Positions 8,920 to 18,482 of a stretch of DNA of 64,000 bases are shown piece by piece. The notes under the pieces were generated by a model, which searched no databases, was not told where the DNA came from, and saw nothing but the letters and a program-made list of their open reading frames with translations. Position 1 is the first letter of the stretch. Every line of letters starts with the position of its first letter. The position numbers were made by a program, and so were the translations under genes. Origin of the DNA: an uncultured Clostridia bacterium (GTDB taxonomy: Bacteria > Bacillota > Clostridia > Christensenellales > Borkfalkiaceae). The stretch is from contig CALVWX010000006.1 in assembly GCA_944368215.1 (NCBI GenBank), forward strand, positions 29,083-93,082, read 5' to 3'.

Positions 8920-10488
8920 ATGAAAGCTATCAAAAAATGCGCCGCCGTGCTCATGTCGGCGGCGGTGGCCGTATCCGCCGCGGCGTTCGCGGGGTGCGGC
9001 AACGGCATCTCTTACGCTTATCCCGACCGCGTCTCGGTATACGAAACTACGGGAACCAAATCAAGCCTGCTCAGCCGCAAAACTTCGCTCACCTTCTCGC
9101 CGTATGAGGAGGAAGATTACACCCGCCAGACGATTCACATCAGCACTGACGGGCTCTATCAGGAATACACGGGCTACGGTGCCACTATGACGCACGCCAG
9201 CGCATATCTTTTAATGCAGGCGGACGAGGAAACCCGCATGGCCGTGCTCAACGACTTGTTCTCGCGTGAGGGCGCAAACTTCTCCGTCGTGCGCATACCC
9301 ATAGGCGCAAGCGACTATATCCCAGGCGACGAATATTTCACCTGCGACGACATGCCCGCGGGCGAGACCGATATGTCCCTCGAGCACTTCAACCTCGACA
9401 ACGACGCCGACATTATCGCCGTCTGCAAACTCATTCTGCAAATTAACCCCGAGGTAAAATTTATGGCCAGCCCCTGGTCGGCCCCCGCGTGGATGAAAAC
9501 CAATTCCGCGCTCGTCGGCGCAGGCTCCTTAAAGGAGGATATGTACGAAGTATACGCCGATTACCTCGTAAAATTCGTATCCGAGTATTCAAAGCAGGGC
9601 ATAAACATCTCCATGCTCACCATACTCAACGAACCCAGCGTCGGCGCGCTCTCGTACCCCACCATGGACATGACGGGCATTGAAGCGGCTTACGTCACGC
9701 AGTATGTCGGGCAGAAGCTCGATGAACAGGGCTTCGATACCGATATAGTCAGCTGGGATTTCAACTACGGCTCATCTTCGGCCGGTTATGCCGATACCTA
9801 TTTCGAAATGCTCTTCGAAGAATACGCCGACACTGCGGGCGTCTATTCCGATACCGTCGGCTTCCACGGCTACGACGGTGACGGCTATTCCAACCCCACG
9901 ACCATGTTCGGTTTAAAGGACGGCATACAAAAAATCTCGCAGGACTACGGCAAGGCTTCCATAATTACCGAAATTACCGAAAGTTCCGCCAACAACGACT
10001 TTGCAAGCAATCTTACATATGCTTCCTCAAACATAGTCGTCAACCCATGCGCCGCGCAGACCGACCTCGACGGCAACGTGTGGAACGGCTGCACGGGCGC
10101 GCTGTACTGGAACTTCGTGCTCGACGGCGACGGCCAGCCCACGCCCGCTTCCCACGGCGGCAACGAATGTTACGGCGTAATCACTCTCGACGCGGTGACA
10201 CGTCAGGGACAAACGGTATACAAATATTCCAAGTCCTCGGCTTACTACGCTATGGCTCAGGTTTCAAAATTCATGTACTCCGTCGACGGAGTGCCCTGCC
10301 GCGCGCTGGCAGCCACTACCGACTATGTCGACCTCAACGTCATGGCGTACTATCGCAACGACGGCGCCATAATCGCCGTGGTGTGCAACACCAACGAAAC
10401 CAACAACGCCCCCGTCGACATAGTTATCGGCGACCAGAAAATCAGCTATAACATGATGCCGCAGAGCATCGTAACCTTTGTCTGCTGA
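8920..10488 (+). CDS. Lipoprotein glycoside hydrolase family 30 (beta-glycosidase/glucanase)
   Basis: 522 residues with a lipoprotein signal peptide (lipobox AFAGC, Cys26), so it is anchored outside the membrane. The GH30 landmarks are present: the YTGYGATMTHASAYLL loop at the start of the catalytic barrel, SPWSAPAWMKTN, the acid/base Glu238 in LTILNEP and the probable nucleophile Glu351 in SIITE. A beta-sandwich side domain closes the protein. GH30 enzymes of this type include beta-1,6-glucanases, glucosylceramidases and xylanases/xylosidases; the exact specificity cannot be told. It lies 14 bases after the ATPase gene behind an AGGAGG site and probably cleaves the polymer before import. Confidence 0.9.
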   Translation: MKAIKKCAAVLMSAAVAVSAAAFAGCGNGISYAYPDRVSVYETTGTKSSLLSRKTSLTFSPYEEEDYTRQTIHISTDGLYQEYTGYGATMTHASAYLLMQADEETRMAVLNDLFSREGANFSVVRIPIGASDYIPGDEYFTCDDMPAGETDMSLEHFNLDNDADIIAVCKLILQINPEVKFMASPWSAPAWMKTNSALVGAGSLKEDMYEVYADYLVKFVSEYSKQGINISMLTILNEPSVGALSYPTMDMTGIEAAYVTQYVGQKLDEQGFDTDIVSWDFNYGSSSAGYADTYFEMLFEEYADTAGVYSDTVGFHGYDGDGYSNPTTMFGLKDGIQKISQDYGKASIITEITESSANNDFASNLTYASSNIVVNPCAAQTDLDGNVWNGCTGALYWNFVLDGDGQPTPASHGGNECYGVITLDAVTRQGQTVYKYSKSSAYYAMAQVSKFMYSVDGVPCRALAATTDYVDLNVMAYYRNDGAIIAVVCNTNETNNAPVDIVIGDQKISYNMMPQSIVTFVC

Positions 10489-10499
10489 GGAGGAAAGCC

Positions 10500-11981
10500 A
10501 TGAAAAAAAGCATACTCATATCATCCTGCGCGCTCGCATTCGCGGCGGCCGTTTCCTGCCTTGCGGCATGCGGCTCGGCCACGCGTCAAGGCGAACCCGA
10601 ATTTCTCGCTTATACTCTCTCCGACGTGGTAATGACCCAGCGCGGAGTCAACACATACTCCTTTGAATTTTCGGCCGATTGCGCGGGCGACGACGCCAAG
10701 GTGTATTTTACCGAAAACGACAGAATAACCCAAAGCGACCAGCCCGTAGACGTGCAGAGCAGTCAGTCGGGCGATGAAGTCCGCTTTTCCTTCGAATGCG
10801 ACCTCCAGCTCAGCGAAGAATATTACCTGTGGGTCGTCGGCGGAGAAAAGGAGGTAATGCTCCCCATAACCGCTCCCAGCATGTTCCCCAATATGGAAGA
10901 ACGCGTTTCGGGCGGAGCTCTGTTCCATTTCAATTACACGACGGGCGTTTCGTGGAGCTCCTTCTGCGATCCCGACGGCAAGGCTGTGTACGTCAGCGAC
11001 AAAGCCGTGTTTGACGACACTGCTTCCCCGGTAGAAACGGGCATAGCCATAACCGAAGGCGAATGCATCATTCCCGATTCGTCTTTGAGCGCGGATAAAT
11101 ATTATTACTCGGTCACCACGGCCAAAAACGGCCTGCTCACCATTATTTCATGTCCCGTAACGTTATCGGCTTCCGTATATTCACAGTTTACGGGCATTAC
11201 CGCCCGCATCACCGAAGACGCCGCGCTCGAAGTTTCCGTCAGCGTCTCCGCCGACAGCGAAATTGCTTCCACTCAGGCCGAAAATCTCCAGCTCGTGGTA
11301 AAGAGCGGCGCGGGCGACGAAATTTACAGCGCAAATTCCGTCTGGGATAACGGCGTCGCCACAATGACATTCGACTGCACGCTCCTCCTTGAAGAAGGCC
11401 TGTGGTACGATATGTGCCTCGCCTACAGGGGCGCGATAGTGTGCGACGTTCCCAAGCTTTTCGGAACTTCCGAAGTCCGTCAGGGCTCCAACGTCAGCAT
11501 CGATGACGTCGTCTACAGCATAACCGACTGGAAACCTGACGGCGCTCCCGATTCCGACTCGGCCTTGAAGGTGTATTTCGAACCGGACACCACACGCTAC
11601 GCCGACGAGTTCTGCTCGGATTACCGCGTAACGCTCACCGCGGGCGATACTCTCACGCTCAATGTCACGGCCACACTTAAACAAGGCGTCGCCGAAGTTC
11701 CCGAACTTGCCATAACTGCGGGCGATAAAACAAAGATAGTCAGCGCCCGGGGCGTGCTTTCGGACGGCGCATATACCTTCACGCTCGACATATCCTCGGC
11801 CATTACCGAACAGGGCAAGTGGTACGATATAAGACTCTTCTTCGGCGACGTGTGCACCGAACTTTCAAAAGATTCCTGCATGGACTACGCTACTTTCAGA
11901 CCCGCGCAGGGCTATCAGTACAACGGCAGCAGCTATCAGTTCGAAGAATACAACGGACTTTTAAAGATACAGCTTTTATAA
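10500..11981 (+). CDS. Lipoprotein of unknown function with modules shared with the upstream surface protein
   Basis: 493 residues with a signal peptide and lipobox (SCLAAC, about Cys23). No catalytic family is recognised. The sequence is a series of about four beta-rich modules. The last (about residues 330-493) has KWYDIRLFFGD followed by YQYNGSSYQFEEYNGLLKI, the same NWY..V and Y.YG.R.Y.F pattern as the type A modules of the protein at 2-2560. It sits between the two GH30 genes in the same operon (11 bases after the first, 20 before the second). A substrate-binding role at the cell surface, comparable to a carbohydrate-binding accessory protein, is inference. Confidence 0.8.
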   Translation: MKKSILISSCALAFAAAVSCLAACGSATRQGEPEFLAYTLSDVVMTQRGVNTYSFEFSADCAGDDAKVYFTENDRITQSDQPVDVQSSQSGDEVRFSFECDLQLSEEYYLWVVGGEKEVMLPITAPSMFPNMEERVSGGALFHFNYTTGVSWSSFCDPDGKAVYVSDKAVFDDTASPVETGIAITEGECIIPDSSLSADKYYYSVTTAKNGLLTIISCPVTLSASVYSQFTGITARITEDAALEVSVSVSADSEIASTQAENLQLVVKSGAGDEIYSANSVWDNGVATMTFDCTLLLEEGLWYDMCLAYRGAIVCDVPKLFGTSEVRQGSNVSIDDVVYSITDWKPDGAPDSDSALKVYFEPDTTRYADEFCSDYRVTLTAGDTLTLNVTATLKQGVAEVPELAITAGDKTKIVSARGVLSDGAYTFTLDISSAITEQGKWYDIRLFFGDVCTELSKDSCMDYATFRPAQGYQYNGSSYQFEEYNGLLKIQLL

Positions 11982-12001
11982 CTAAACAGGAGTATTTTTG
12001 T

Positions 12002-13354
12002 ATGATTACAGCATACGTCACTCAAAAAACGAGCCAAAACCACTTCAAGGAAACAAAAATCCGCCCGCTCAGAAAAAATTTCGGCGGCGGTGAATGCAAC
12101 GTCGTCGTCGATACAACCCAGCGCTTCCAGAAGCACCTCGGCTTCGGCGGGGCAATAACAGAATCTTCATGGCGCGCACTCAGCGTGCTCTCAAAAGAGG
12201 AGCGCCAGAAGGTCATCGATGCGTATTTTTCGCCCGACGGCCTCAACTATAACATAGCAAGGCTGCCCGTTCACACCAACGATTTCTCCGTCGGACCCAG
12301 AACGTATGTGGAGGACGGCGACGCCGAGCTTGCAACCTTCGATATGTCGTGGGATATGGAAAAATTTAACCTCTACCTCGATTGCAGGCAGGCCGCGGGC
12401 GGCGAACTCTTCACCATGATCTCCCCGTGGAGCCCCCCCGCATGGATGAAGGACAACGGCACGCTTCAGTACGGCGGCAAACTTCTTGAAGAATATAAAC
12501 CCGCGTGGGCGCAGTATTACTGCAAATTTATTCAAGGCCTCAACGCGCTCGGCATCTCCGTCGACGCGCTCAGCGTGCAGAACGAGCCCGAAGCCGTCCA
12601 GCGTTGGGAATCGTGCATATACACGGCGGAAGAGGAGGGGCTCTTCATACGCGATTATCTCTACCCCGCTTTAAAGGAGCACGGCCTTGACAATACAAAA
12701 ATAGTGCTGTGGGACCACAACCGCGACGCCGTCGTGCGCCGCGCGGAAACGTCTTTCTCCATAGAGGGCGTGCGCGACATAGTCTGGGGCATAGGCTATC
12801 ATTGGTACTGCTGCGACAAGAGCGAAAATCTCTCGGTCGTCCATGCGCTGTATCCCGAAAAGGCTATGTTTTTAACCGAATGCTGCGTTGAACTCGCCTA
12901 CGACTCCACTACGGGCAAGTCGTCTTATGCGGGCATATGGGAGCACGGCGAACGCTACGGAAAGCAGATTATCAACGACTTCAATAATTACTCCCAAGGC
13001 TGGGTTGACTGGAATATATGCCTCGACGAAGAGGGAGGCCCTACATATGTGGGCAACTATTGCGAGGCGCCCGTAATGATAGACAAGCGCACAAAAACAG
13101 TGTCGTACATGTCGTCGTATTACTATATCGGCCACTTTTCCAAATTTATAAAGCCGGGTGCAACCCGCGTGTATTGCGGCAACGACGCCGTTTCGCAGCT
13201 TTACACCGTTGCGTACGAAAATCCCGACGGCAAAAAAATTGTGGTTATGGAAAATACTTCCAGCAAGCGCCGCGAAATTACGTTGACGGTAGACGGATTC
13301 GGCACAAAATTTACCGTCAGACCCCATTCCATCATGACGCTGGTGGTCGACTGA
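12002..13354 (+). CDS. Cytosolic glycoside hydrolase family 30
   Basis: 450 residues without a signal peptide. GH30 landmarks: HLGFGGAITESSW near residue 42, SPWSPPAWMKDNG, acid/base Glu195 in SVQNEP and nucleophile Glu293 in MFLTECC, then a C-terminal beta domain ending in PHSIMTLVV. The ATG at 12002 is chosen because AGGAG (11988-11992) lies 9 bases before it and homology starts right after it; the frame is open further upstream but that overlaps the previous gene. As the intracellular partner of the lipoprotein GH30 it would act on imported oligosaccharides, probably from the chain end (inference). Confidence 0.92.
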   Translation: MITAYVTQKTSQNHFKETKIRPLRKNFGGGECNVVVDTTQRFQKHLGFGGAITESSWRALSVLSKEERQKVIDAYFSPDGLNYNIARLPVHTNDFSVGPRTYVEDGDAELATFDMSWDMEKFNLYLDCRQAAGGELFTMISPWSPPAWMKDNGTLQYGGKLLEEYKPAWAQYYCKFIQGLNALGISVDALSVQNEPEAVQRWESCIYTAEEEGLFIRDYLYPALKEHGLDNTKIVLWDHNRDAVVRRAETSFSIEGVRDIVWGIGYHWYCCDKSENLSVVHALYPEKAMFLTECCVELAYDSTTGKSSYAGIWEHGERYGKQIINDFNNYSQGWVDWNICLDEEGGPTYVGNYCEAPVMIDKRTKTVSYMSSYYYIGHFSKFIKPGATRVYCGNDAVSQLYTVAYENPDGKKIVVMENTSSKRREITLTVDGFGTKFTVRPHSIMTLVVD

Positions 13355-13800
13355 TGGCCGACAGAAAAAGGATAACCGTAGCCGTCCTCGTTTTCATAAT
13401 TCTTGGCGCCGTCACCGTCGGCGGCCTCGTCTGGACGATAACGCAGGCCATACGTGCCTCGGGTTATTCGCAGGCCGTGGCAACGGTCACTTCCTGCGAA
13501 ACCCAGGACTTGGACGGGGAGGAGGTCAACGTGCGCGTTCTGGTCAGCTATTCCGACGGAAGCGGCAATCTTTACGAAAACGCCTCCTATATCGGCGACC
13601 TCAACAGGTGTTCCGTCGGCATGCAGATGAATGTCTATTACCTCAACGACGGCGACAGAGCGTATGTCTACTCCAAGTCGAGCGATTTGGGTTTTGCCCT
13701 GATTATGCTGTGTTGCGGCGCAGTATGGCTGGCAATAGCGGCCGTCGTAACCGCCTGTCTCAATAAATCGGGCTATTTTTACCGCACTCCCGAAGTATAA
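13354..13800 (+). CDS. DUF3592-type membrane protein
   Basis: 148 residues. One membrane helix at 6-30 (ITVAVLVFIILGAVTVGGLVWTI) and another near 115-137 flank an extracytoplasmic beta-rich part with the ASGYSQAVATVTSCE start and a V..Y...G..Y pattern, as in DUF3592 proteins. The start ATG shares its A with the stop TGA of the GH30 gene, so it is coupled to that operon and is its last member. The function is unknown. Confidence 0.75.
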   Translation: MADRKRITVAVLVFIILGAVTVGGLVWTITQAIRASGYSQAVATVTSCETQDLDGEEVNVRVLVSYSDGSGNLYENASYIGDLNRCSVGMQMNVYYLNDGDRAYVYSKSSDLGFALIMLCCGAVWLAIAAVVTACLNKSGYFYRTPEV

Positions 13801-13827
13801 TCCGATAATAAAAATATGATGGGCTTA

Positions 13828-13861
13828 AAGCGCCGCCGCGTGTCACGCGGCGGCGCTTTTG
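13828..13861 (+). terminator. Intrinsic terminator closing the GH30 operon
   Basis: Arms AAAGCGCCGCCGCG and CGCGGCGGCGCTTT form a 14-bp perfect stem around a short loop, followed by TTTGT. Confidence 0.9.
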
Positions 13862-13970
13862 TCATACAATGATAATGATATCACCGCTGTGTACTTCACG
13901 CCGCGACGTTAGCTCGGCGCTCGTCACATACGGAATATTTAAGCTCTGAAAACGGAGAAACTTCAAACAA

Positions 13971-14993
<1,023 letters not shown>

Positions 14994-15003
14994 TATTTCT
15001 CCT

Positions 15004-15039
15004 TAAAAAGGGGGCGGCGGGCAAAGCCTGCCGCCCCTC
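15004..15039 (-). terminator. Intrinsic terminator of the marR-MATE-GNAT operon (probably bidirectional)
   Basis: A hairpin with arms GGGGCGGCGGGC and GCCTGCCGCCCC. Read on the minus strand it ends in CCCCCTTTTTAAGG, a proper T tract; on the plus strand the tail is weak, though it may also serve the collagen-like gene. Confidence 0.75.
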
Positions 15040-15048
15040 AATTCGGGT

Positions 15049-15585
15049 TTATAAATATTTATCGGTATCTGCCTTGTAAACGGCTTTGTAAACCTGACTG
15101 CGCATGCTTTCAAATTCTTCCTTTGTCAGCGCAGCTCCGTACGACATAACCTTAAGCGGCTGCGCCGCTCTGTCCTCACCTAAAGGCGGCTGAATGTAGG
15201 GGTAGTCGTTGAGAATAAATCCGTGCCGCCCGTAAAAGGCAATCCTGCGCGCGGCCATATCAGTCGTTTCTTCGGGTTCAACTTCAAGGCAGACAAGCCC
15301 TCCAAGGCCGCTTAAAAGTTCGTCCAGAAAAGCTCCGCCAAGCCCCGCGCCTCTAAGGTTTTCAGCCACGGCAAAGTGCTCTAAGAACGTCAGTCCGTCC
15401 AGCTTCCACATCGCCATAAAGGCGTTGAGTCTGCCGTCTGCGCCCCGCACGCCTGCAACTTTATACGCTTTATCGTCAAACAGCGTGCGCTGGCTCTCCT
15501 TTGTCCGTCTTTCGTTTTCGGGAAAACTGCGGCGCATTATCTCATAAACTTCATCAAAGCAACTTTTATCTATTAATTCAAGCAT
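15049..15585 (-). CDS. GNAT-family N-acetyltransferase
   Basis: 178 residues with the GNAT fold: the acetyl-CoA loop is visible as FAVAENLRGAGLGGAFLDELL (about 74-94), then a V.LEVEPEET strand and AFYGRHGF, the usual motif B/C. The substrate is not evident. It is the last gene of a three-gene minus-strand operon behind a MarR regulator and a MATE exporter, so a detoxification role is plausible. Its ATG lies just after the MATE stop codon. Confidence 0.88.
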   Translation of the reverse strand: MLELIDKSCFDEVYEIMRRSFPENERRTKESQRTLFDDKAYKVAGVRGADGRLNAFMAMWKLDGLTFLEHFAVAENLRGAGLGGAFLDELLSGLGGLVCLEVEPEETTDMAARRIAFYGRHGFILNDYPYIQPPLGEDRAAQPLKVMSYGAALTKEEFESMRSQVYKAVYKADTDKYL

Positions 15586-15586
15586 A

Positions 15587-16942
15587 CTATGTGGTCAAAT
15601 CCTCCTTTTCGGGTAGTAATTTTCTGCGCTGCGCAATGAGAATTGCGGTGGCCGCAACCGCCACCGCCGCGGCTGTCAGCGCAAAATTAAGCCATATTCC
15701 CGTCAGTCCCAGCGGCCACAAAATTCCTAAAAAGGCCATGGGCAGAATGAGCGCGTTCGCCGTGGAAAGCACGGAGGCGAAGAACGATTTGTTTATTGCC
15801 GTCAGATAGCTCTGCGCGGCGAAGCCGAACCATCGCGTCAGGAAGGTTATCGAAAACAGCCTCATTGCAAAGCCCGACATTTCCGAAAGCGCGGCGGAGG
15901 GGGACGACAGGAACAACAGCGATATCTGCAAAGGTATGGCAAAGATTATTGCCGCGGCAATGAGCGAAATTACCGCGCCCGCCGCAAATATGTAAATTGC
16001 CAGTTTTTTAACCCTTTCAGGCTGTCTGCTGCCGTAGTTGTATCCAATCGCGGGCTGAAGCGAATCGCACACGCCGTACAAAAGCGGCTGGACAATGTCG
16101 TTTACATACATTATAACGCCGTAAACGGTTACGGCGTCCTCGCCGCCTATGGCCAAAAGCACGGCGTTAAAGATTATCGAAGTCAGCCTCGCCGCAATGT
16201 TGCTTAAAAAATTGGGCGCGCCCGCGCCTATCATCTTGCCCATTATCTTTGCGCTGAACTGCGGGCGGCAGAACTTAAGCTGTCTTTTGCCGAAAAAGAA
16301 GGGCGCCATTGCCGCTATCGCCACGGCCATCATGCTCAGGCAGGTTGCCAGCGCCGAAGCCCATATGCCCCATCTGAATGCCATAAGAAAGAGCAGTTCA
16401 AGCAAGAGAGTTCCCGCCGACATTATGATGTTCAGCGCCATGCTCGTCTTGATTTTGCCGCATATCCTCAGGTAATTGTCCGCGGCAAACACAATCGTGC
16501 ACACTGGCGAGCACGCGGCGTACACGCGCAGATACTGCACGGCGTATTCCGCAAGCTGTCCTTCCGCGCCCATGGCGGCCATCAGCGCGGGCGCCGAAAA
16601 CCACATCACAAGCCCCATAACAACGCCCAAAACGACTATTGCTATGCAGGCGCACGTAAAGTAATTGTTCGCCGCTTTTTCGTCCCGCCGTCCCAGCGCA
16701 ATGGATATCGGCACGGCCGAACCCACGCCTATCAGGTCGGCCAGCGAAAAGTTTATCGCCACAAACGGGAAGGCTAAGTTCACTGCCGCAAATGCCGTCT
16801 GGCCGAGCAGTTGCCCCACGAATATGCCGTCGAAAAGACCGTAGAGGGAGGATGCCAGCATGCCTATCGCGCCCGGCATGGCGACGAGAAAAAATAATTT
16901 CAAGGGCGGCGTTTTGCCGTAAAAGGTATCGTTGTCAGTCAT
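15587..16942 (-). CDS. MATE-family efflux transporter
   Basis: About 451 residues with 12 predicted membrane segments in two homologous halves. The GMLASSLYGLFDGIFVGQLLG start and the AFPFVAINFSLADLIGVGSAVPISIALGRRDEKAAN segment are typical of MATE proteins of the MepA/DinF branch. The ATG at 16942 is used because GGAGAG precedes it by 7 bases. It overlaps the marR gene by 8 bases. Export of a toxic compound or drug by Na+ or H+ antiport is expected; the substrate is unknown. Confidence 0.93.
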   Translation of the reverse strand: MTDNDTFYGKTPPLKLFFLVAMPGAIGMLASSLYGLFDGIFVGQLLGQTAFAAVNLAFPFVAINFSLADLIGVGSAVPISIALGRRDEKAANNYFTCACIAIVVLGVVMGLVMWFSAPALMAAMGAEGQLAEYAVQYLRVYAACSPVCTIVFAADNYLRICGKIKTSMALNIIMSAGTLLLELLFLMAFRWGIWASALATCLSMMAVAIAAMAPFFFGKRQLKFCRPQFSAKIMGKMIGAGAPNFLSNIAARLTSIIFNAVLLAIGGEDAVTVYGVIMYVNDIVQPLLYGVCDSLQPAIGYNYGSRQPERVKKLAIYIFAAGAVISLIAAAIIFAIPLQISLLFLSSPSAALSEMSGFAMRLFSITFLTRWFGFAAQSYLTAINKSFFASVLSTANALILPMAFLGILWPLGLTGIWLNFALTAAAVAVAATAILIAQRRKLLPEKEDLTT

Positions 16943-17366
16943 TGTTCTTCTCTCCGTGTCCGATAAAATAATCGGCAAACTGTTCAAGCGCGTCTATAAA
17001 TTGCGGCGGATATTTTTCTAAAGTCTTCTTCATCGCCTCGTGTTCGCGCGCACGCATGGGCGCAAGCACCCTTTCGGCATAAGTCATGCCCTCGGCCGTA
17101 AGTTTAAGCAGTTTTTCCTTGCCGGATATGCCGCTCACTTCTATCAGTCCCTCTGCAAGCATTTTGTGTGTAAGCGTGTTTACCGTCGTCTTTGGTATAA
17201 GCCACTCGTCGCAAATGCTCTTTTGCGAATGTCCGACCCCGTCGGAAAGCGCGTAAAGCACGGCAATCTCGTTTTCTCCCGCCGAACTTTGCTTTGCAAT
17301 GTCGTAATACTTTCCGTCTATCCTGTTTATGCAGGTTATAAGCCTTTTAATGCTGTTTTCAGGCAT
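16935..17366 (-). CDS. MarR-family transcriptional regulator
   Basis: 143 residues. The winged helix is visible as HSQKSICDEWLIPKTTVNTLTHKMLAEGLIEVSGISGKEKLLKLTAEG (about 46-93), flanked by dimerisation helices. It is first in the operon with a MATE exporter and a GNAT enzyme. A perfect inverted repeat sits directly at its promoter, so it probably represses its own operon until a ligand binds. Confidence 0.92.
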   Translation of the reverse strand: MPENSIKRLITCINRIDGKYYDIAKQSSAGENEIAVLYALSDGVGHSQKSICDEWLIPKTTVNTLTHKMLAEGLIEVSGISGKEKLLKLTAEGMTYAERVLAPMRAREHEAMKKTLEKYPPQFIDALEQFADYFIGHGEKNND

Positions 17367-17380
17367 ATATTCTCTCCTTT

Positions 17381-17398
17381 CAGTACGAAACCGTACTG
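17381..17398. promoter_or_regulatory. Probable MarR operator
   Basis: Perfect inverted repeat CAGTACG-AAAC-CGTACTG, placed immediately downstream of the -10 box of the marR promoter, over the likely transcription start. Confidence 0.75.
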
Positions 17399-17399
17399 T

Positions 17400-17428
17400 A
17401 TTATATTACGCTGCAGTTCCCGTGTCAA
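17400..17428 (-). promoter_or_regulatory. Sigma-A promoter of the marR-MATE-GNAT operon
   Basis: On the minus strand: TTGACA (17428-17423), a 17-base spacer and TATAAT (17405-17400). Confidence 0.85.
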
Positions 17429-17451
17429 GCGTTTGCCGACATATTTTTTAC

Positions 17452-17480
17452 TTGCAAATGGAACCGATAGGTGGTAGAAT
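17452..17480 (+). promoter_or_regulatory. Promoter of the prmA operon
   Basis: TTGCAA (17452-17457), a 17-base spacer and TAGAAT (17475-17480), about 58 bases before the prmA start codon and divergent from the marR promoter. Confidence 0.65.
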
Positions 17481-17537
17481 AGATTAAAACATAAAAATGC
17501 GCAAAACCGCCCCGTGCGGCGGCAAAAAAGAGGAACC

Positions 17538-18482
17538 ATGAAATTTATCGAACTGACCGTGCACACCTCAACCGAAGGGAGCGAACTCATAGCCGACATA
17601 ATGTGGCGCTACACCACCCACGGCGTCGCCATATCTGACGTAAAGGACGTAATCGCCCTGCAGAACGACAAAGTCATGTACTGGGATTATATGGACGACG
17701 AACTGACGGCCGATAAGTCGGGCGACGTGCTCGTCAAAGCCTTCATTGCCGAGGACGCGGCGCCTGCGATTATCCCGCAGATAAGGCAGGATATAGAGGA
17801 GATGAGCGCAAACTGCAACGGCGCGTTCCCTCTGGGCTCGCTCGAGATGACTTCGCGCACAGTAGACGGAGACGACTGGATAGAAATCTGGCGCAAGCAC
17901 TTCCGCCCCATCCACCTCGGCAACATAGTCGTAGTACCCGAATGGATACACTATGACAAAAAGGAGGGCGAACAGGTCGTGCTGCTCGATAATAACATGG
18001 CCTTCGGCACGGGCGAGCACGAAACCACTTCAATGTGCGTCATGCTCCTGCAAAAATATATAACGCCGGACAGCGTCTGCATAGACGTCGGCTGCGGCAG
18101 CGGCATACTCGGCATAAGCGCGGTAAAGCTCGGCGCAAAGTTCGCATACCTCACCGATATCGATTCAATCGCCGTAAAAAGCGCAAACCATAACTGCGCC
18201 CTCAACGGCGTTTCGAATAAAGTCACCGTCGCTCATTCCGACCTTCTGGCAGACTCATCCATTCAGGGTGACATAATCCTTGCAAACATCACGGCCGACG
18301 TTTTGGAGCGCCTCGCGCCGGCTATTCCCAAAAACCTCAAAAATGGCGGCGCTCTCATTTTGAGCGGCATTATCGACAGCAAGCTTCCGGGCGTAATCGC
18401 CGCCTATGAAGCTCAGGGGCTGAAGGTTGAAGAACACGTCAAAAAGGGCGAGTGGAACGCCCTCGCTTTGAGGAATATATGA
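17538..18482 (+). CDS. prmA: Ribosomal protein L11 methyltransferase
   Basis: 314 residues; methylates ribosomal protein L11 with SAM. The N-terminal substrate-recognition domain is followed by the SAM-binding core with FGTGEHETTSMC, DVGCGSGILGISAVKLGA and LANITADVL, all typical of PrmA. The ATG at 17538 follows AGAGGA closely; an in-frame ATG 24 bases upstream is not preceded by a good ribosome binding site. It starts a run of overlapping housekeeping genes (prmA-rsmE-mtaB-prsW-like-HIT) in an order common in Firmicutes. Confidence 0.95.
   Translation: MKFIELTVHTSTEGSELIADIMWRYTTHGVAISDVKDVIALQNDKVMYWDYMDDELTADKSGDVLVKAFIAEDAAPAIIPQIRQDIEEMSANCNGAFPLGSLEMTSRTVDGDDWIEIWRKHFRPIHLGNIVVVPEWIHYDKKEGEQVVLLDNNMAFGTGEHETTSMCVMLLQKYITPDSVCIDVGCGSGILGISAVKLGAKFAYLTDIDSIAVKSANHNCALNGVSNKVTVAHSDLLADSSIQGDIILANITADVLERLAPAIPKNLKNGGALILSGIIDSKLPGVIAAYEAQGLKVEEHVKKGEWNALALRNI

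Noticed and set aside
11819-12001. N-terminal extension of the cytosolic GH30 gene by 61 codons
   Set aside because: It overlaps the upstream lipoprotein gene, is unlike GH30 and lacks a ribosome binding site, whereas AGGAG precedes the ATG at 12002.
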